Of a DNA stretch of 64,000 nt, positions 48,236 to 57,899 are shown one piece after another. A program made the translations under genes and the position numbers. Where the stretch lies: the NCBI RefSeq assembly GCF_014695725.1, contig NZ_JACJOU010000012.1, positions 186,001 to 250,000 on the forward strand, written 5' to 3'. Numbering within the stretch: position 1 is the stretch's first letter; the number at the start of each line of letters is the position of its first letter. The notes under the pieces are model-generated. The model had not been told where the DNA came from. It saw only the letters and a program-made list of their open reading frames with translations, and searched no databases. Source of the DNA: Microcoleus sp. FACHB-672 (GTDB lineage: Bacteria > Cyanobacteriota > Cyanobacteriia > Cyanobacteriales > Oscillatoriaceae).

Positions 48236-48961
48236 ATGAGTGTTCAATTTTCAATTCTCAGTTCTTTGCGCTTGTCGTTGCAGGTGGCACTTTTGGCAAC
48301 AGTTTTTGTGGCGCTCATTGGGGGACTTATCGGTTACTTATTGGCGCGGCATAATATACAAGAAAGAAGAGAAAAGAAGAAAAGGCGGTTTGGATTTCCC
48401 CCTTCTAATTTTTTGCTGTTTGTGTTTGAAGCCTTGATAACTCTACCGCTGACGTTACCCCCAACGGTTGTGGGCTTTTATTTATTAGTTTTATTTGGGC
48501 GCAATGGGTTTGTAGGCCGACCTCTTTATGCAATAACCGGCTGGAGTTTGGTTTTTACCTGGCAAGGCGCTGTAGTGGCGGCGGCGGTGATGGCACTGCC
48601 GTTGATGGTGAAAACAACGCGGGCGGCTCTGGAAAGTGTAGATCCCATTTATTTACAAGCGGCTCAAACTTTGGGCCAATCTGAATGGCAAGTTTTTTGG
48701 CGGGTTTGGCTGCCTTTGGCGTGGAAGGGTATCTTTGCAGGGATTGTTCTCAGTTTTGCGCGGGCTTTGGGGGAATTTGGCGCGACACTGATGATTGCCG
48801 GCAACATTCCAGGGGCTACACAAACGATGCCAATGGCGATTTATGAGGCTGCAACTGCCGGCAATGAGCGGCTGGCGTTGATTTTAGTGGTAATTCTCAG
48901 TTTGATTTCCTTAATGGTTGTCTCGCTCACCAATTATTTGGAACAACGCCACGCACAATAG
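48236..48961 (+). CDS. modB: Molybdate ABC transporter permease
   Basis: This 241-residue inner-membrane permease has the ModB features: hydrophobic helices throughout, TLPLTLPPTVVGFYLLVLFG in the third segment and the EAA-like loop LPLAWKGIFAGIVLSFARALGEFGATLMIAGN. A charged insertion (about residues 39-60, QERREKKKRR then FPPSNFLLF) sits in the first cytoplasmic loop and looks like an expanded AG-rich repeat. No modA or modC is next to it, so the binding protein and ATPase must be elsewhere. Confidence 0.85.
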   Translation: MSVQFSILSSLRLSLQVALLATVFVALIGGLIGYLLARHNIQERREKKKRRFGFPPSNFLLFVFEALITLPLTLPPTVVGFYLLVLFGRNGFVGRPLYAITGWSLVFTWQGAVVAAAVMALPLMVKTTRAALESVDPIYLQAAQTLGQSEWQVFWRVWLPLAWKGIFAGIVLSFARALGEFGATLMIAGNIPGATQTMPMAIYEAATAGNERLALILVVILSLISLMVVSLTNYLEQRHAQ

Positions 48962-49108
48962 AAAAGGAAAAGTTAACGGTTTATCATAATGGGTTTGGGA
49001 TTCAAGAATAGCTCTTTTCTTTATTGGTCAAGAGTTATCTGTCATTTGTCAAGTTTTCAAAAGGACAAATGGCAACGGACAATGACAAACTCTAGAATCT
49101 AAAGCTCA

Positions 49109-50356
49109 ATGACTTCAACTGATCCAACTGAGCCACCGAACTGGCGCAGACACACCGATCCACCGGCACTCTGGGTGGGGGTGTCTCTGGGTTCTGTTTT
49201 TGTGCATCTGCTCGTTTTCTGGTTGGCACGCTCTCTCAGCTTGCCGGTTCTTGTTAAGTCGGGGGATGAGCCAATTGCAATTGATCTGTTTGTGGAGATT
49301 CCAGAAACAGAAGCACCTAAAGCATCGCCTCAGCAAAAGGCGACGCCATCGGCACGCCCACAAGCGCCGGCAAAAGCAATTCCGGCACCAGTAAATAAAT
49401 CGGCTGTTTCTTCTGCTTCAGATAACACGGCGCTGCTGCCGGCACCAGCTAAGTCGCCGACGGCTTCTAACGGGGGCGTTAATAAGCCGGCACCCACTCC
49501 AACACCAACTCCTAAGCCGGCACCCACTCCAACGCCAATTCCTAAGCCGGCAGCTACAGCGACGCCAATTCCCAAGCCGGCATCCGCACCAACGCCAGAA
49601 CCGACACCCACGCCAACTCCAACACCCACGCCAACTCCAACACCCACGCCAACGCCAGAACCGACTCCCACACCCACACCCACACCAGAACCGGCTCCCA
49701 CACCCACACCAGAACCGGCTCCCACACCCACGCCCACGCCAGAACCGGCTCCCACACCCACGCCTGAACCGACTCCCACACCCACGCCTGAACCGACTCC
49801 CGAACCCACACCCACGCCTGAACCGACCCCGGAACCAACTCCGGAACCCACACCCATACCCACGCCAGAACCCGAACCGACTGGGCCGGCAACCTCTAGC
49901 GAAGAGTTGCCACCCGTACCGCCGCCAAGGGACAATCCCACAGAAACAGCTCAGCAGCCGGAGACATCGGAGCCGGCAGGGGAACCGGAACCTTCAGAGG
50001 GTGACGCTGCGGGGGTTAGAGTCAGTGTTGTGGGGGTTAGCCAAGCGAACCCAGACAAGGATCTTCCTGATGCCGGTCGAGAAGCCAAACCCATGAGGTT
50101 TTCTGACGAGTTTCCTGACTTGGCCTATCCGCCGCAAATTGATAAAATCGCTCTTGGTCAGGAGGTCACCTTGTATGTGATGGTGAGTGCTGCAGGAAGA
50201 CCTGAAGTCATACAGGTGCGGCAAGGCAGTCAATCACCGGCTTATGATCAGTGGGCGGAAAACCTGATGGCACAATGGGAATTTGAGCCGGCATACCAAG
50301 GCGGTCAACCCGTTGCCGGTGAGCTGGAGGTGCGGCTTAGAATTGACCCACTGTAG
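49109..50356 (+). CDS. TonB-family protein with long Pro-rich spacer
   Basis: This 415-residue protein has an N-terminal transmembrane helix (about 20-42), a long Pro/Thr/Glu-rich spacer (about 90-265, units PTPTPTPEP) and a C-terminal TonB domain (about 325-415) with [20 protein letters not shown] and [23 protein letters not shown]. TonB spans the periplasm and passes energy from ExbB-ExbD to outer-membrane receptors; neither partner is in the window. The spacer is long, suggesting a thick periplasm or a variable-length repeat array. Confidence 0.85.
   Translation: MTSTDPTEPPNWRRHTDPPALWVGVSLGSVFVHLLVFWLARSLSLPVLVKSGDEPIAIDLFVEIPETEAPKASPQQKATPSARPQAPAKAIPAPVNKSAVSSASDNTALLPAPAKSPTASNGGVNKPAPTPTPTPKPAPTPTPIPKPAATATPIPKPASAPTPEPTPTPTPTPTPTPTPTPTPEPTPTPTPTPEPAPTPTPEPAPTPTPTPEPAPTPTPEPTPTPTPEPTPEPTPTPEPTPEPTPEPTPIPTPEPEPTGPATSSEELPPVPPPRDNPTETAQQPETSEPAGEPEPSEGDAAGVRVSVVGVSQANPDKDLPDAGREAKPMRFSDEFPDLAYPPQIDKIALGQEVTLYVMVSAAGRPEVIQVRQGSQSPAYDQWAENLMAQWEFEPAYQGGQPVAGELEVRLRIDPL
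49490..49880 (+). repeat. CCNACNCC-type proline-repeat DNA
   Basis: Short tandem units of CCNACNCC with interspersed CCAGAACCGAC give about 130 codons of Pro, Thr, Glu and Ala. The minus strand reads as a long Gly/Val/Ser frame, which is a shadow. Copy number is likely to vary between strains. Confidence 0.9.
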
Positions 50357-50431
50357 AACATGAAAAAAGAGTTTTTTCAAATTTTGTTCACATCTGGCAA
50401 AATCGTGATATATTTAAAAATGCGTTGGATT

Positions 50432-50502
50432 GCGGGCATGGTTTAATGGTAAAACCTTAGCCTTCCAAGCTAAAGACGCGGGTTCGATTCCCGCTGCCCG
50501 CT
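50432..50502 (+). tRNA. tRNA-Gly (UCC anticodon)
   Basis: It has a 7-bp acceptor stem GCGGGCA/TGCCCGC, a D-arm, an anticodon stem TTAGC/GCTAA with loop CTTCCAA giving anticodon TCC (decoding GGA/GGG), and a T-arm with TTCGATT. The 71 nt end without an encoded CCA. Confidence 0.96.
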
Positions 50503-50679
50503 TTTAAGTAAAACCTAATAAAACCAAGGCATTCAGGCTTTACTTCCTAGGCCGGTTTCAGTCTAAATTGACATCGCATCTGCAACAGTTCTATCAACTT
50601 CCTGCCGAGCGAGGCGGTAAGCTAGAGTTTTGTCACTTCTCAGATTCGCGTTATCTCTTTTGCTGTTGCAGGTCATTGC

Positions 50680-51840
50680 ATGAGTCAACGTCCCAGTATC
50701 TTCTCGTTTTTCTCAGGAACCGGCTTTCTCGATTTAGGGTTTGAATTGAGCGGTTACAATATCGTTTATGTCAACGAAATTCACCCACCTTTTCTAGAAG
50801 CTTACCGTTATTCTCGCGAACAGCTTAATTTGCTTGAGCCAGAATACAACTACTTTAAAGAAGATGTGATTAAACTTACCGAAGGTAAAGATAAATTACG
50901 TCTGAAAGAATTAATCCAAGATGCTCGCAAATCTAGTAATATTATTGGGTTTATCGGTGGCCCGCCTTGCCCTGATTTCTCGATAGGCGGTAAAAATAAA
51001 GGTGGAGAAGGAGAGCGTGGTAAACTTTCTGCTGCCTACATTGAATTAATTTGTCAGCAGAAACCAGACTTCTTTCTTTTCGAGAATGTTAAAGGACTGT
51101 GGCAGACCAAAAAACATCGATTGTTTTTTGACGAACTCAAATCTAAAACGCAAGAAGCCGGTTATGTTTTAACCGAACGCCTTATTAATTCGTTAGAATA
51201 TGGAGTTCCGCAAGACAGAGACCGAATTATTCTTCTGGGATTTCGTGAAGAATTGATTATTGATAAAAGCAATCATATTGATCTGCAAAAAAATATTGTT
51301 GAGAGTGCTTTTCCTTGGAAAAAGTATATTAAATATTCAAAACGAGAGGTTCTGTCTTACCCTTGGTTGCAAACCAACCAATTTCAAGAAGATTCAGAAC
51401 TGCCTTTTCCGGGTGGTATTCCGCAAGAGCTAACCGTTGAATATTGGTTCAAGCAAAATGATGTACTTAACCATCTAAATGCTCAACATCATTTTAAACC
51501 GAGAGCCGGTCTCAACCGATTTAAATCTGTCGAAGAAGGTGATACTTCCAAAAAATCTTACAAACGCCTTCACCGATGGCGATACTCTCCAACCGCTTGC
51601 TATGGAAATAACGAAGTTCATTTACATCCCTACAAAACCCGCAGAATTTCTGTTGCTGAGGCGCTGGCAATACAATCTTTGCCAAAAAACTTTTATCTGC
51701 CGCCTTACTTACCCTTAAACATTTTATTTAAAACCGTAGGAAATGGGGTTCCTTACTTAGCTGCACAAGCACTCGCACAGACAATTTTGGATTATTTAGA
51801 AATCAGTAAAGTCGAGCGCGTCGTAGAATTAATTTCATGA
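50680..51840 (+). CDS. DNA (cytosine-5-)methyltransferase, orphan
   Basis: This 386-residue enzyme has the m5C motifs: FSFFSGTGFLDLG (motif I, about 8-20), the catalytic PPCPDFSIGG with Cys97, ENVKG (Glu135-Asn136), GVPQDRDRIILLGFR and the C-terminal TVGNGVP. A target-recognition region lies between about 190 and 340. No restriction enzyme is adjacent, so it may be an orphan or the genome's own regulatory methylase. The DNA is AT-richer than its neighbours and lies just after a tRNA gene, which hints at horizontal transfer. The recognition sequence cannot be read from the protein. Confidence 0.92.
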   Translation: MSQRPSIFSFFSGTGFLDLGFELSGYNIVYVNEIHPPFLEAYRYSREQLNLLEPEYNYFKEDVIKLTEGKDKLRLKELIQDARKSSNIIGFIGGPPCPDFSIGGKNKGGEGERGKLSAAYIELICQQKPDFFLFENVKGLWQTKKHRLFFDELKSKTQEAGYVLTERLINSLEYGVPQDRDRIILLGFREELIIDKSNHIDLQKNIVESAFPWKKYIKYSKREVLSYPWLQTNQFQEDSELPFPGGIPQELTVEYWFKQNDVLNHLNAQHHFKPRAGLNRFKSVEEGDTSKKSYKRLHRWRYSPTACYGNNEVHLHPYKTRRISVAEALAIQSLPKNFYLPPYLPLNILFKTVGNGVPYLAAQALAQTILDYLEISKVERVVELIS

Positions 51841-51914
51841 AATTCAGACTCGGCGCTCGTTATGCCGCAAAGAAGATAAAAGTATCTTTTGTTACTTCTA
51901 AATGGGTGATGATT

Positions 51915-52199
51915 TCAACTGTTAGATAAAAAATCAACTGTTGGCAAAAGCGGATCTTTAACAATCCCCACACCGGCAAACCCCCAGCGAGTCAGCAAAC
52001 CCTTTAATTGAGAGCCGGTGATTGACTCCACGCCAAACTTATCCGCAACACCGGCACCGTGTGTATTGAGGTAGCTTAGCGCGTCAGAATGCTCTTGGAA
52101 CATCAGCAAATAGCCTTTGCCGCCGCTAGTATTGGGATGAGCCGCCAAATAGCTACCGTCAGCTTTAGAACGAACTAAATAGTGAATTTGTGAAAACAT
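51915..52199 (-). CDS. Small conserved hypothetical protein
   Basis: This 94-residue protein has no signal or membrane segment. It has the pattern IHYLVRSKADGSYLAAHPN, then a mid-region LLMFQEHSDALSYLNTHG and an ESITGSQLKGLLTRWGFAGV helix. It resembles small cyanobacterial proteins of unknown function. It precedes the ABC permease stop by 20 bases on the opposite end and is co-directional with it. Confidence 0.6.
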   Translation of the reverse strand: MFSQIHYLVRSKADGSYLAAHPNTSGGKGYLLMFQEHSDALSYLNTHGAGVADKFGVESITGSQLKGLLTRWGFAGVGIVKDPLLPTVDFLSNS

Positions 52200-52219
52200 A
52201 GTTCCCCCTCTTACTAAGC

Positions 52220-53281
52220 TTAATTCATATCTTCCAGTTTAATTCGGGGATCAGAAACTTTTAAAAGTAAATCTGCTAGCAAATTCCCTACAATTAGCAT
52301 GACAGCACCCATCATCAAACTTGCCATTACTAAATACAAATCTTGATTCGTTACCGCTTGCAAAATCAGCCGGCCTAATCCGGGCCAATTAAAGAAAAAT
52401 TCTGCAATAAACGCCCCGCCTAACAAGCCGGCAAACTCAAATCCTAATAATGTAATTAGAGGATTCACTGCATTTCGCAGAGCGTGTACATAAATGACTC
52501 GATTTTCGGGTAAACCCTTTGCACGAGCGGTTCGGATATAATCTTGGCGCAGTACATCTAGTAATTGTCCGCGAGTAATTCGCTGCAAGCCGGCAAAACT
52601 GGTAACACTGAGCGCGATTGTCGGTAAAATCATGTGCCAGCCAATATCTAAAACTTTCCCCAACGGCGTTAAATCCGCATAATTAATGCTAGTCATGCCG
52701 CCGACTGGAAAGAGCGGGGAAGTAACTTGAGCGAAAAATAAGAGTACCAGCGCCGTGATAAAGCTGGGAAAACCTTGCCCGATGTAGCTAATGACACGCA
52801 GGATGCGATCAGTTAGATCATTTTGCTGAACCGCGCCAATAATCCCCAGAGGAATTGCAATTGCCCAAGTCAAAAGTAACGATGAAATGGCTAGCAATAG
52901 GGTTGCCGGTATGCGCTCCCACAACAGAGATGCCACTGAGCGTTGGTAAACAAAACTCGTGCCAAAATCCCCTTGTGTAACAATTCGTCTTAACCAGCGC
53001 CCATATTGCTCCAACGGCGGCTTATCTAAGCCAAAATTAATACTTAATTGTTTGATAGTTTCCGGAGAAATCTTGGGATTTTGCCGCAGCGTATCCAAGT
53101 AATCTCCTGGTGCTAGTTGAATAATTGCAAAGCATAATGCTGATGCTAGAAACAGCGTTAAAAGTGCTTGTAACAGCCGCTTTAACACATATAAAAGCGT
53201 CTCGCTGGTGGCAAGCGCCGCCATTCCATTTGTAAAAGATTCCAGCCCCCGGCTGCCTGAAGAATGCTTAGTAGAAGTCAT
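52220..53281 (-). CDS. DppB/OppB-type ABC transporter permease
   Basis: This 353-residue inner-membrane permease for peptide or nickel-type ABC importers has an N-terminal helix (about 35-55), the LAPGD motif with a conserved Pro-Gly region, GIIGAVQQND, and the EAA loop DYIRTARAKGLPENRVIYVHALRN followed by hydrophobic helices. The frame opens at 53326, but the ATG at 53281 is a better start. No cognate DppC, ATPase or binding protein is adjacent, so its partners must be encoded elsewhere. Confidence 0.85.
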   Translation of the reverse strand: MTSTKHSSGSRGLESFTNGMAALATSETLLYVLKRLLQALLTLFLASALCFAIIQLAPGDYLDTLRQNPKISPETIKQLSINFGLDKPPLEQYGRWLRRIVTQGDFGTSFVYQRSVASLLWERIPATLLLAISSLLLTWAIAIPLGIIGAVQQNDLTDRILRVISYIGQGFPSFITALVLLFFAQVTSPLFPVGGMTSINYADLTPLGKVLDIGWHMILPTIALSVTSFAGLQRITRGQLLDVLRQDYIRTARAKGLPENRVIYVHALRNAVNPLITLLGFEFAGLLGGAFIAEFFFNWPGLGRLILQAVTNQDLYLVMASLMMGAVMLIVGNLLADLLLKVSDPRIKLEDMN

Positions 53282-53372
53282 AAAAAAAACGATTAGATAG
53301 AGATGGAGGCAGGGGCAAAGCGGCAAAGCAACACAGAAGCATAGAAATTACCTAACCGATTTTCTCTGCTTC

Positions 53373-53428
53373 TACCTTTGAGTTGGCGCAGCCTTGCCCG
53401 TACCTTTAGGTGGGCGAAGCCTTGCCCC
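53373..53428 (+). repeat. 28-bp tandem repeat upstream of the permease
   Basis: Unit 1, 53373-53400, and unit 2, 53401-53428, share TACCTTT and GCCTTGCCC with few differences. They sit between the apt stop and the permease start; the second unit nearly touches the apt end. Confidence 0.75.
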
Positions 53429-53435
53429 ATAAGCC

Positions 53436-53948
53436 TTAATACTCGATTAAACTCACCACCGGCACATTTGGCAGTTTGTGACGACCGCCCAAAGCCGCTA
53501 GCTCTAAGATAAAGCCAAAACCGACCAATTCGCCGCCCGTCTGCTGCACGAGATCCGCCGTTGCCTTTGCTGTACCGCCGGTTGCCATCAGATCGTCCAC
53601 AATGAGCACCCGACTGCCCGGTTCCCAGGCATCCTGATGCATTTCTAGCCGGTCTGTCCCATACTCTAGCTCATACTCGACAGCATAAATCGCCGCCGGC
53701 AACTTGCCCGGTTTCCGCACCGGCACAAAACCGGCACCCAGTTTATAAGCCATTGGCACCGCAAAAATGAAGCCTCGTGACTCCATGCCAACAATATAAT
53801 CGGGTTTTAAATCGGCACATTTTTCTGACATCGTGTCGATGGTGTAGCGCAGCCCCTGTGGGTCGCGCAAGAGCGTTGTAATATCCCGAAACAAAATACC
53901 CGGTTTCGGAAAATCTGGGATGTCGCGAATCAGAGACTTCAAATCCAT
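53436..53948 (-). CDS. apt: Adenine phosphoribosyltransferase
   Basis: This 170-residue enzyme salvages adenine to AMP with PRPP. It begins [20 protein letters not shown], then [17 protein letters not shown] and the PRPP-binding motif [16 protein letters not shown] (about 122-137). Length and motifs fit class I Apt. It lies upstream of the permease on the same strand, with a 28-bp tandem repeat between. Confidence 0.96.
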   Translation of the reverse strand: MDLKSLIRDIPDFPKPGILFRDITTLLRDPQGLRYTIDTMSEKCADLKPDYIVGMESRGFIFAVPMAYKLGAGFVPVRKPGKLPAAIYAVEYELEYGTDRLEMHQDAWEPGSRVLIVDDLMATGGTAKATADLVQQTGGELVGFGFILELAALGGRHKLPNVPVVSLIEY

Positions 53949-54369
53949 GAGTTGATGATTGAGGGTGAGTTTGGCATCAGTATCGTCTTGTCTGCCGGTT
54001 CGGGAACTATCCTCTAGCCTGACAGGGGTTGCGACAAAATCGTACAGCTCTTCATGGTGCGTTTGTCAAGCAATCTTGCTCCGATCCCGTACACTAGAAT
54101 TTAGCACCGGCTCACCGCCAACACCCATCAAAATGCCCAGCTCTCTTATGTGCCCTTACGGATCACTGTGCAGAAATCTTGCTAAAATTGACTGTTTGTT
54201 TGTCCCCGGATTTTTAATTTCAAGTGCTGAATTTTGGTAGCACACAGATGGGTTCGCGCCACTAGTAGAAAAGGGCATCAATGTCAATAGAAAAACTTAG
54301 GTATTTTTGTTTGCAAGCCATTATAAATTTAGTCTTGATTAGTCCAGTTGACCCCCCCAGGCAGTTAGC
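53949..54369. other. Divergent promoter region between apt and DUF3038 gene
   Basis: These 421 bases hold no supported gene and should carry promoters for both flanking genes. No riboswitch or repeat was recognised. Confidence 0.5.
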
Positions 54370-54996
54370 ATGAATGGTCCAGTAAGCGTAATGCAATCCA
54401 ATAGTCCGCCCGAACGGTCAACCCCGCTGATTTTGGACAGTCTGCCGAACCCTCTCATCTCTGAGCTGGGCTGTCCCCGTCGCACACGGTTGCAAATAGA
54501 CCTGATCTTACTGGCCATTGAAGCCTTAGATCTTAGAGGCTCTGAAGCCATCTTAGCCTTGGCCAAAGAACTGGAGATCGACGAAATTATTCAAAATCGG
54601 GTCGTCCTGTGGCGACTTCGCAGCACCAACCCGCTGAGGCGTTACAGCCAGCGGCGTCCCCTGAGTTTGGAAGAAGCCAAAGCGCTGGTAATGATTGCCT
54701 GCCACTTAGCACGTCGGATGACTGTATTAATTCGTCAGCTGCTAATGGACTACCAGCAATTGCGAGACAAGCAAGTACCACTTGAACACCATTTGCGACT
54801 GTCTGATTATTTAGAACGCTTCCGGGCGCATTTCCGCAGCCGGATGAACCCCCGCAGAGCCGGTGTTATGGTGTACAACACCGATGAAAAATTGAACCAG
54901 CTGGCTCTAGAATTGCTGGGTAAATTACTGTTTTGCACCGGCACCGCCGGAATGCAGCGATTTTGGATTAGTCTGTTTGATGGAGAGGTGGCATGA
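54370..54996 (+). CDS. DUF3038 domain protein
   Basis: This 208-residue protein has a helical core: LQIDLILLAIEALDLRGSEA near 41-60, LWRLRSTNPLRRY near 80-92, MIACHLARRMTVLIRQLL near 107-124 and a C-terminal LNQLALELLGKLLFCTGTAG. The family is confined largely to cyanobacteria and its function is unknown. Its stop overlaps the ATG of the DUF4335 gene by four bases (ATGA), so the two are translationally coupled. Confidence 0.85.
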   Translation: MNGPVSVMQSNSPPERSTPLILDSLPNPLISELGCPRRTRLQIDLILLAIEALDLRGSEAILALAKELEIDEIIQNRVVLWRLRSTNPLRRYSQRRPLSLEEAKALVMIACHLARRMTVLIRQLLMDYQQLRDKQVPLEHHLRLSDYLERFRAHFRSRMNPRRAGVMVYNTDEKLNQLALELLGKLLFCTGTAGMQRFWISLFDGEVA

Positions 54997-56357
54997 CAAT
55001 TCTACGCCAATACAATTTACCGAATTGCACCCTGCTCCTAGAAGGCATGAGCGAGAGCGCTTCTAGCAGCCCCTCAGACAGTCGCCCTTTGATGTCGCTT
55101 CTAATCGGTGCGGAATGCCGGTTTGCCGGTCGAGAGCAGACACTGAGCGGGGGACGGGAGTTTTTAGAAAGCTTAGTCACCGCACTCAGCCGCTACGCCC
55201 AAGAAGTTTTGAGCGGAGTGCCCCTCCCAATCGATCCGACAGCTCAGCCATCCTTGGTAGAGGTGCGAAAAATTGAAGGAAACTTGCACCGGCTGACTCT
55301 ACACTCGCCGGATGGGCACAGTGTCGCGAAACCGGCATCTCCGACACACTTTGATCTGACAACCGTACAGCTGTTTGATTTGGTAGAGGCCGTCGATCAG
55401 TTTTTTGCAGACTCTCGGACGCTGCCAGAGTTGTCTCTACGCTTGACACCCGTTTCTAAGAAATCTGCCCAAACCTACAAGCCGGTAGCCCGCCGCGCCA
55501 TGCCGGCAGCCATTGGGGTGTCAACTTTAGCCGCTGCAGCAATCGCGGCTTCTTTCTTTCCTATTCCCGACGTGCGACGCCCCACAGAGCCGGTGCAACA
55601 GTCGGGTTCTAGCAATAATACGTTAACCAACACCAGTGCTAATTCCAATGCCGGTGCTTCCCCCCCTTCGGCTTCAGAGTTAGAAACTGCCCTGTCAACC
55701 TTGCCGGAGATTACCGATCCCAACCAACTCGAAGGTTTGAAGTGGAAACTTTACGACCAAATTGATCGCGCTTGGAAACGCGACGACTCGTTTGGGCAGG
55801 AACTTGTTTATCGCGTTGGTGTGGGCCAAGACGGGGCACTTGTCGGCTACAAACCGGCGAACCAGGGCGCGATAGATGCAAAGGAAACGCCCTTGTCAGA
55901 CTTAGTTTACATTCCCCCAGGCGGCGGTGAAGCCACGCCAGAATCTCTCGCCCAGTTCAAAGTCGTGTTGAGCGAGAAAGGGGATGTGCAAGTCAGTCCC
56001 TGGAAAGGCTACACCGCAGATCCCAGCTTACCACCAGATATTTCCGATCCTGGACAGCTAGAAGATTTGCAGGATCAGCTGTACAAGGAAATTGATCGAA
56101 ATTGGAAAGACTCTCCCTCCTTTGAGCGGGAGTTAATCTATCGCGTGGGAATCACCCCAGAAGGCACCATTGTCAACTTTACGCCGCTGAATCAACCGGC
56201 CTTTGATTACGTTCGGGAAACACCCCTAGAGAAATTGCAGCAACCGGCATCGGCTGCAACCGAGGGTGCCGGTGATCAGCAACCGCTGGCTCAATTTAGA
56301 GTTGTTTTTACCCCCAGAGGGGTGCTTCAAGTCAGTCCTTGGAAAGGATTTCGTTAA
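54993..56357 (+). CDS. DUF4335 domain protein
   Basis: This 454-residue protein follows the DUF3038 gene with an ATGA overlap. It has an N-terminal domain (about 1-150), one hydrophobic segment (about 168-188, AMPAAIGVSTLAAAAIAASF), a Ser/Asn/Pro-rich linker and two copies of an about 100-residue domain (about 235-340 and 347-454) that share IDRxWK, ELxYRVG and VSPWKG. Partner interaction with the DUF3038 protein is likely from gene order only. The function is unknown. Confidence 0.85.
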   Translation: MTILRQYNLPNCTLLLEGMSESASSSPSDSRPLMSLLIGAECRFAGREQTLSGGREFLESLVTALSRYAQEVLSGVPLPIDPTAQPSLVEVRKIEGNLHRLTLHSPDGHSVAKPASPTHFDLTTVQLFDLVEAVDQFFADSRTLPELSLRLTPVSKKSAQTYKPVARRAMPAAIGVSTLAAAAIAASFFPIPDVRRPTEPVQQSGSSNNTLTNTSANSNAGASPPSASELETALSTLPEITDPNQLEGLKWKLYDQIDRAWKRDDSFGQELVYRVGVGQDGALVGYKPANQGAIDAKETPLSDLVYIPPGGGEATPESLAQFKVVLSEKGDVQVSPWKGYTADPSLPPDISDPGQLEDLQDQLYKEIDRNWKDSPSFERELIYRVGITPEGTIVNFTPLNQPAFDYVRETPLEKLQQPASAATEGAGDQQPLAQFRVVFTPRGVLQVSPWKGFR

Positions 56358-56384
56358 CCGGCAGTTCCCGCTGTCGTTTAGAGA

Positions 56385-56416
56385 GGGGGAGCAAAGCAAA
56401 ATTTGCTTTCTCCCCC
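56385..56416. terminator. Hairpin between convergent genes
   Basis: GGGGGAG (56385-56391) pairs with CTCCCCC (56410-56416), with an inner AAAGC/GCTTT stem and one bulged C. It is placed between the DUF4335 gene and the leftward aminotransferase, which suits a two-way terminator. A strong T-run is lacking. Confidence 0.5.
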
Positions 56417-56426
56417 AGGTATTCCT

Positions 56427-57614
56427 TTACGGCTGATAGCGGATACCAGCATCTTCAAAGCGGCGCAAGGCTTCGCCAAGGCGATCACAATCCGCAATTA
56501 AACTCACGCGGACATAACCCTCCCCGCCTTGCCCAAAAGCATTGCCTGGGGTTACAACCACACCTGTCTGCTGCAATACCGTCAGCGCAAAATCCGTTGA
56601 ACCGGCACCAGGGGGACACTTCACCCAGAGATACATCGTTGCCAGCGTTTTGTCAACATTCCAACCGAGTTTACCCAATCCCTCAATCAGAAAATCTCGC
56701 CGGGTTCGATAACGATTTTGCACTTCATGCAGGTAAACATCTGGCAATTGCAGGGCAGTTTCCGCAGCCGATTGAATGGCGGCAAAAATACCGTAATCCA
56801 AGTTTGTTTTTAACGTCCGCAGTCCTTGAATAATGTGCCGGTTTCCTACCACAAAGCCAACACGCCAGCCGGCCATGTTGTAAGTCTTGGACAAGGTGTG
56901 AAACTCAACCCCAATATCCTTAGCCCCCTCAATTTCCAGCAAACTCGTGGGCTGATAGCCATCAAAAGCCAGCTCAGCGTAGCACAAGTCATGGACGAGC
57001 AAGATTTCATACCGGCGGGCAAAAGCAACAATTTCCTCGAAAAATTCGCGGGGTGCGGTTGCGCCAGTGGGGTTGCTGGGATAATTGAAATACAGAATCT
57101 TGGCTTGTTCAGCCACCGAGTCAGGAATTGCGGTTACATCAATCAGCCAGCCGTTTTCCGGTTTCAGCATTAAACTGTGAACCTTGCCGCCGGCAATCAC
57201 CGGCCCGCGAAAATGGGCCGGATAAGCTGGGGAGGGCACCAGCACCAAATCCCCAGGATTAATATAAGCAATGGCTAAATGAGTCAAACCTTCCTTAGAA
57301 CCGAGGAGGGGCAGCGCTTCGCTATCGGGATCGAGTTCAACCCCATATCGGCGCTTATACCAATTGCTAATGCTGCGGCGGAAGCTGGCGGTGCCTTCAA
57401 AGGGAGGATAGCCATGATTGGCAGGATTTTGCATCGCCGCAATCGCCGCATCAATCACGGGTTGAGGCGTCGGGCCATCTGGATTTCCCATGCCCAAATC
57501 AATTAAATCCAGCCCCTGTTCTCGCGCCCTGGCTTTAAGTTCATCCAGTCGGGCAAACACATAGGGCGGTAATGCTTGCAGCCGATTAGCTGGCTCGATC
57601 CAATCCAACGTCAT
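56427..57614 (-). CDS. Class I/II PLP aminotransferase (LL-diaminopimelate aminotransferase-like)
   Basis: This 395-residue fold-type I enzyme has YPPFEGTASFRRSISNWY, GSKEGLTHLA, NYPSNPTGA, HDLCYAEL, the PLP lysine in SKTYNMAGWRVGF and a C-terminal VRVSLI. It is close to the LL-diaminopimelate/aspartate aminotransferase group; the exact substrate is not proven. It lies convergent with the DUF4335 gene. Confidence 0.85.
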   Translation of the reverse strand: MTLDWIEPANRLQALPPYVFARLDELKARAREQGLDLIDLGMGNPDGPTPQPVIDAAIAAMQNPANHGYPPFEGTASFRRSISNWYKRRYGVELDPDSEALPLLGSKEGLTHLAIAYINPGDLVLVPSPAYPAHFRGPVIAGGKVHSLMLKPENGWLIDVTAIPDSVAEQAKILYFNYPSNPTGATAPREFFEEIVAFARRYEILLVHDLCYAELAFDGYQPTSLLEIEGAKDIGVEFHTLSKTYNMAGWRVGFVVGNRHIIQGLRTLKTNLDYGIFAAIQSAAETALQLPDVYLHEVQNRYRTRRDFLIEGLGKLGWNVDKTLATMYLWVKCPPGAGSTDFALTVLQQTGVVVTPGNAFGQGGEGYVRVSLIADCDRLGEALRRFEDAGIRYQP

Positions 57615-57899
57615 TAAATTGCCGCACTCTTCTGATTAATCAAAAAAACACTAATTTGAGAAGCGAGTTTTGAGCAAACCGATCGGCTGTCAGGTGGTTT
57701 TTGAGCCAAACATTCTCGCTCTGGGTGAAAATAGATTGGCTAAATCCGCCACGACAAAGGCTTTACTGAACTTGCCACCCAGAGCGGCGATTTGCTCTAC
57801 TTTGAAGTTGCAGCGGCAGCCGGCTAAATCTTTCCGAGGATAGATTTGAGTCTGGCAAACACGCTGGATTATTAGCTTATCAGCTATCAGCGATGAGAA

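Noticed and set aside
49330-49941. Long minus-strand frame rich in Gly, Val and Ser
   Set aside because: It is the complement of the Pro/Thr repeat region of the TonB-like gene; its composition is forced by the repeat.
57615-57899. Spacer between the aminotransferase and GldA-like genes examined for RNA genes
   Set aside because: No tRNA, riboswitch or clear hairpin was found.
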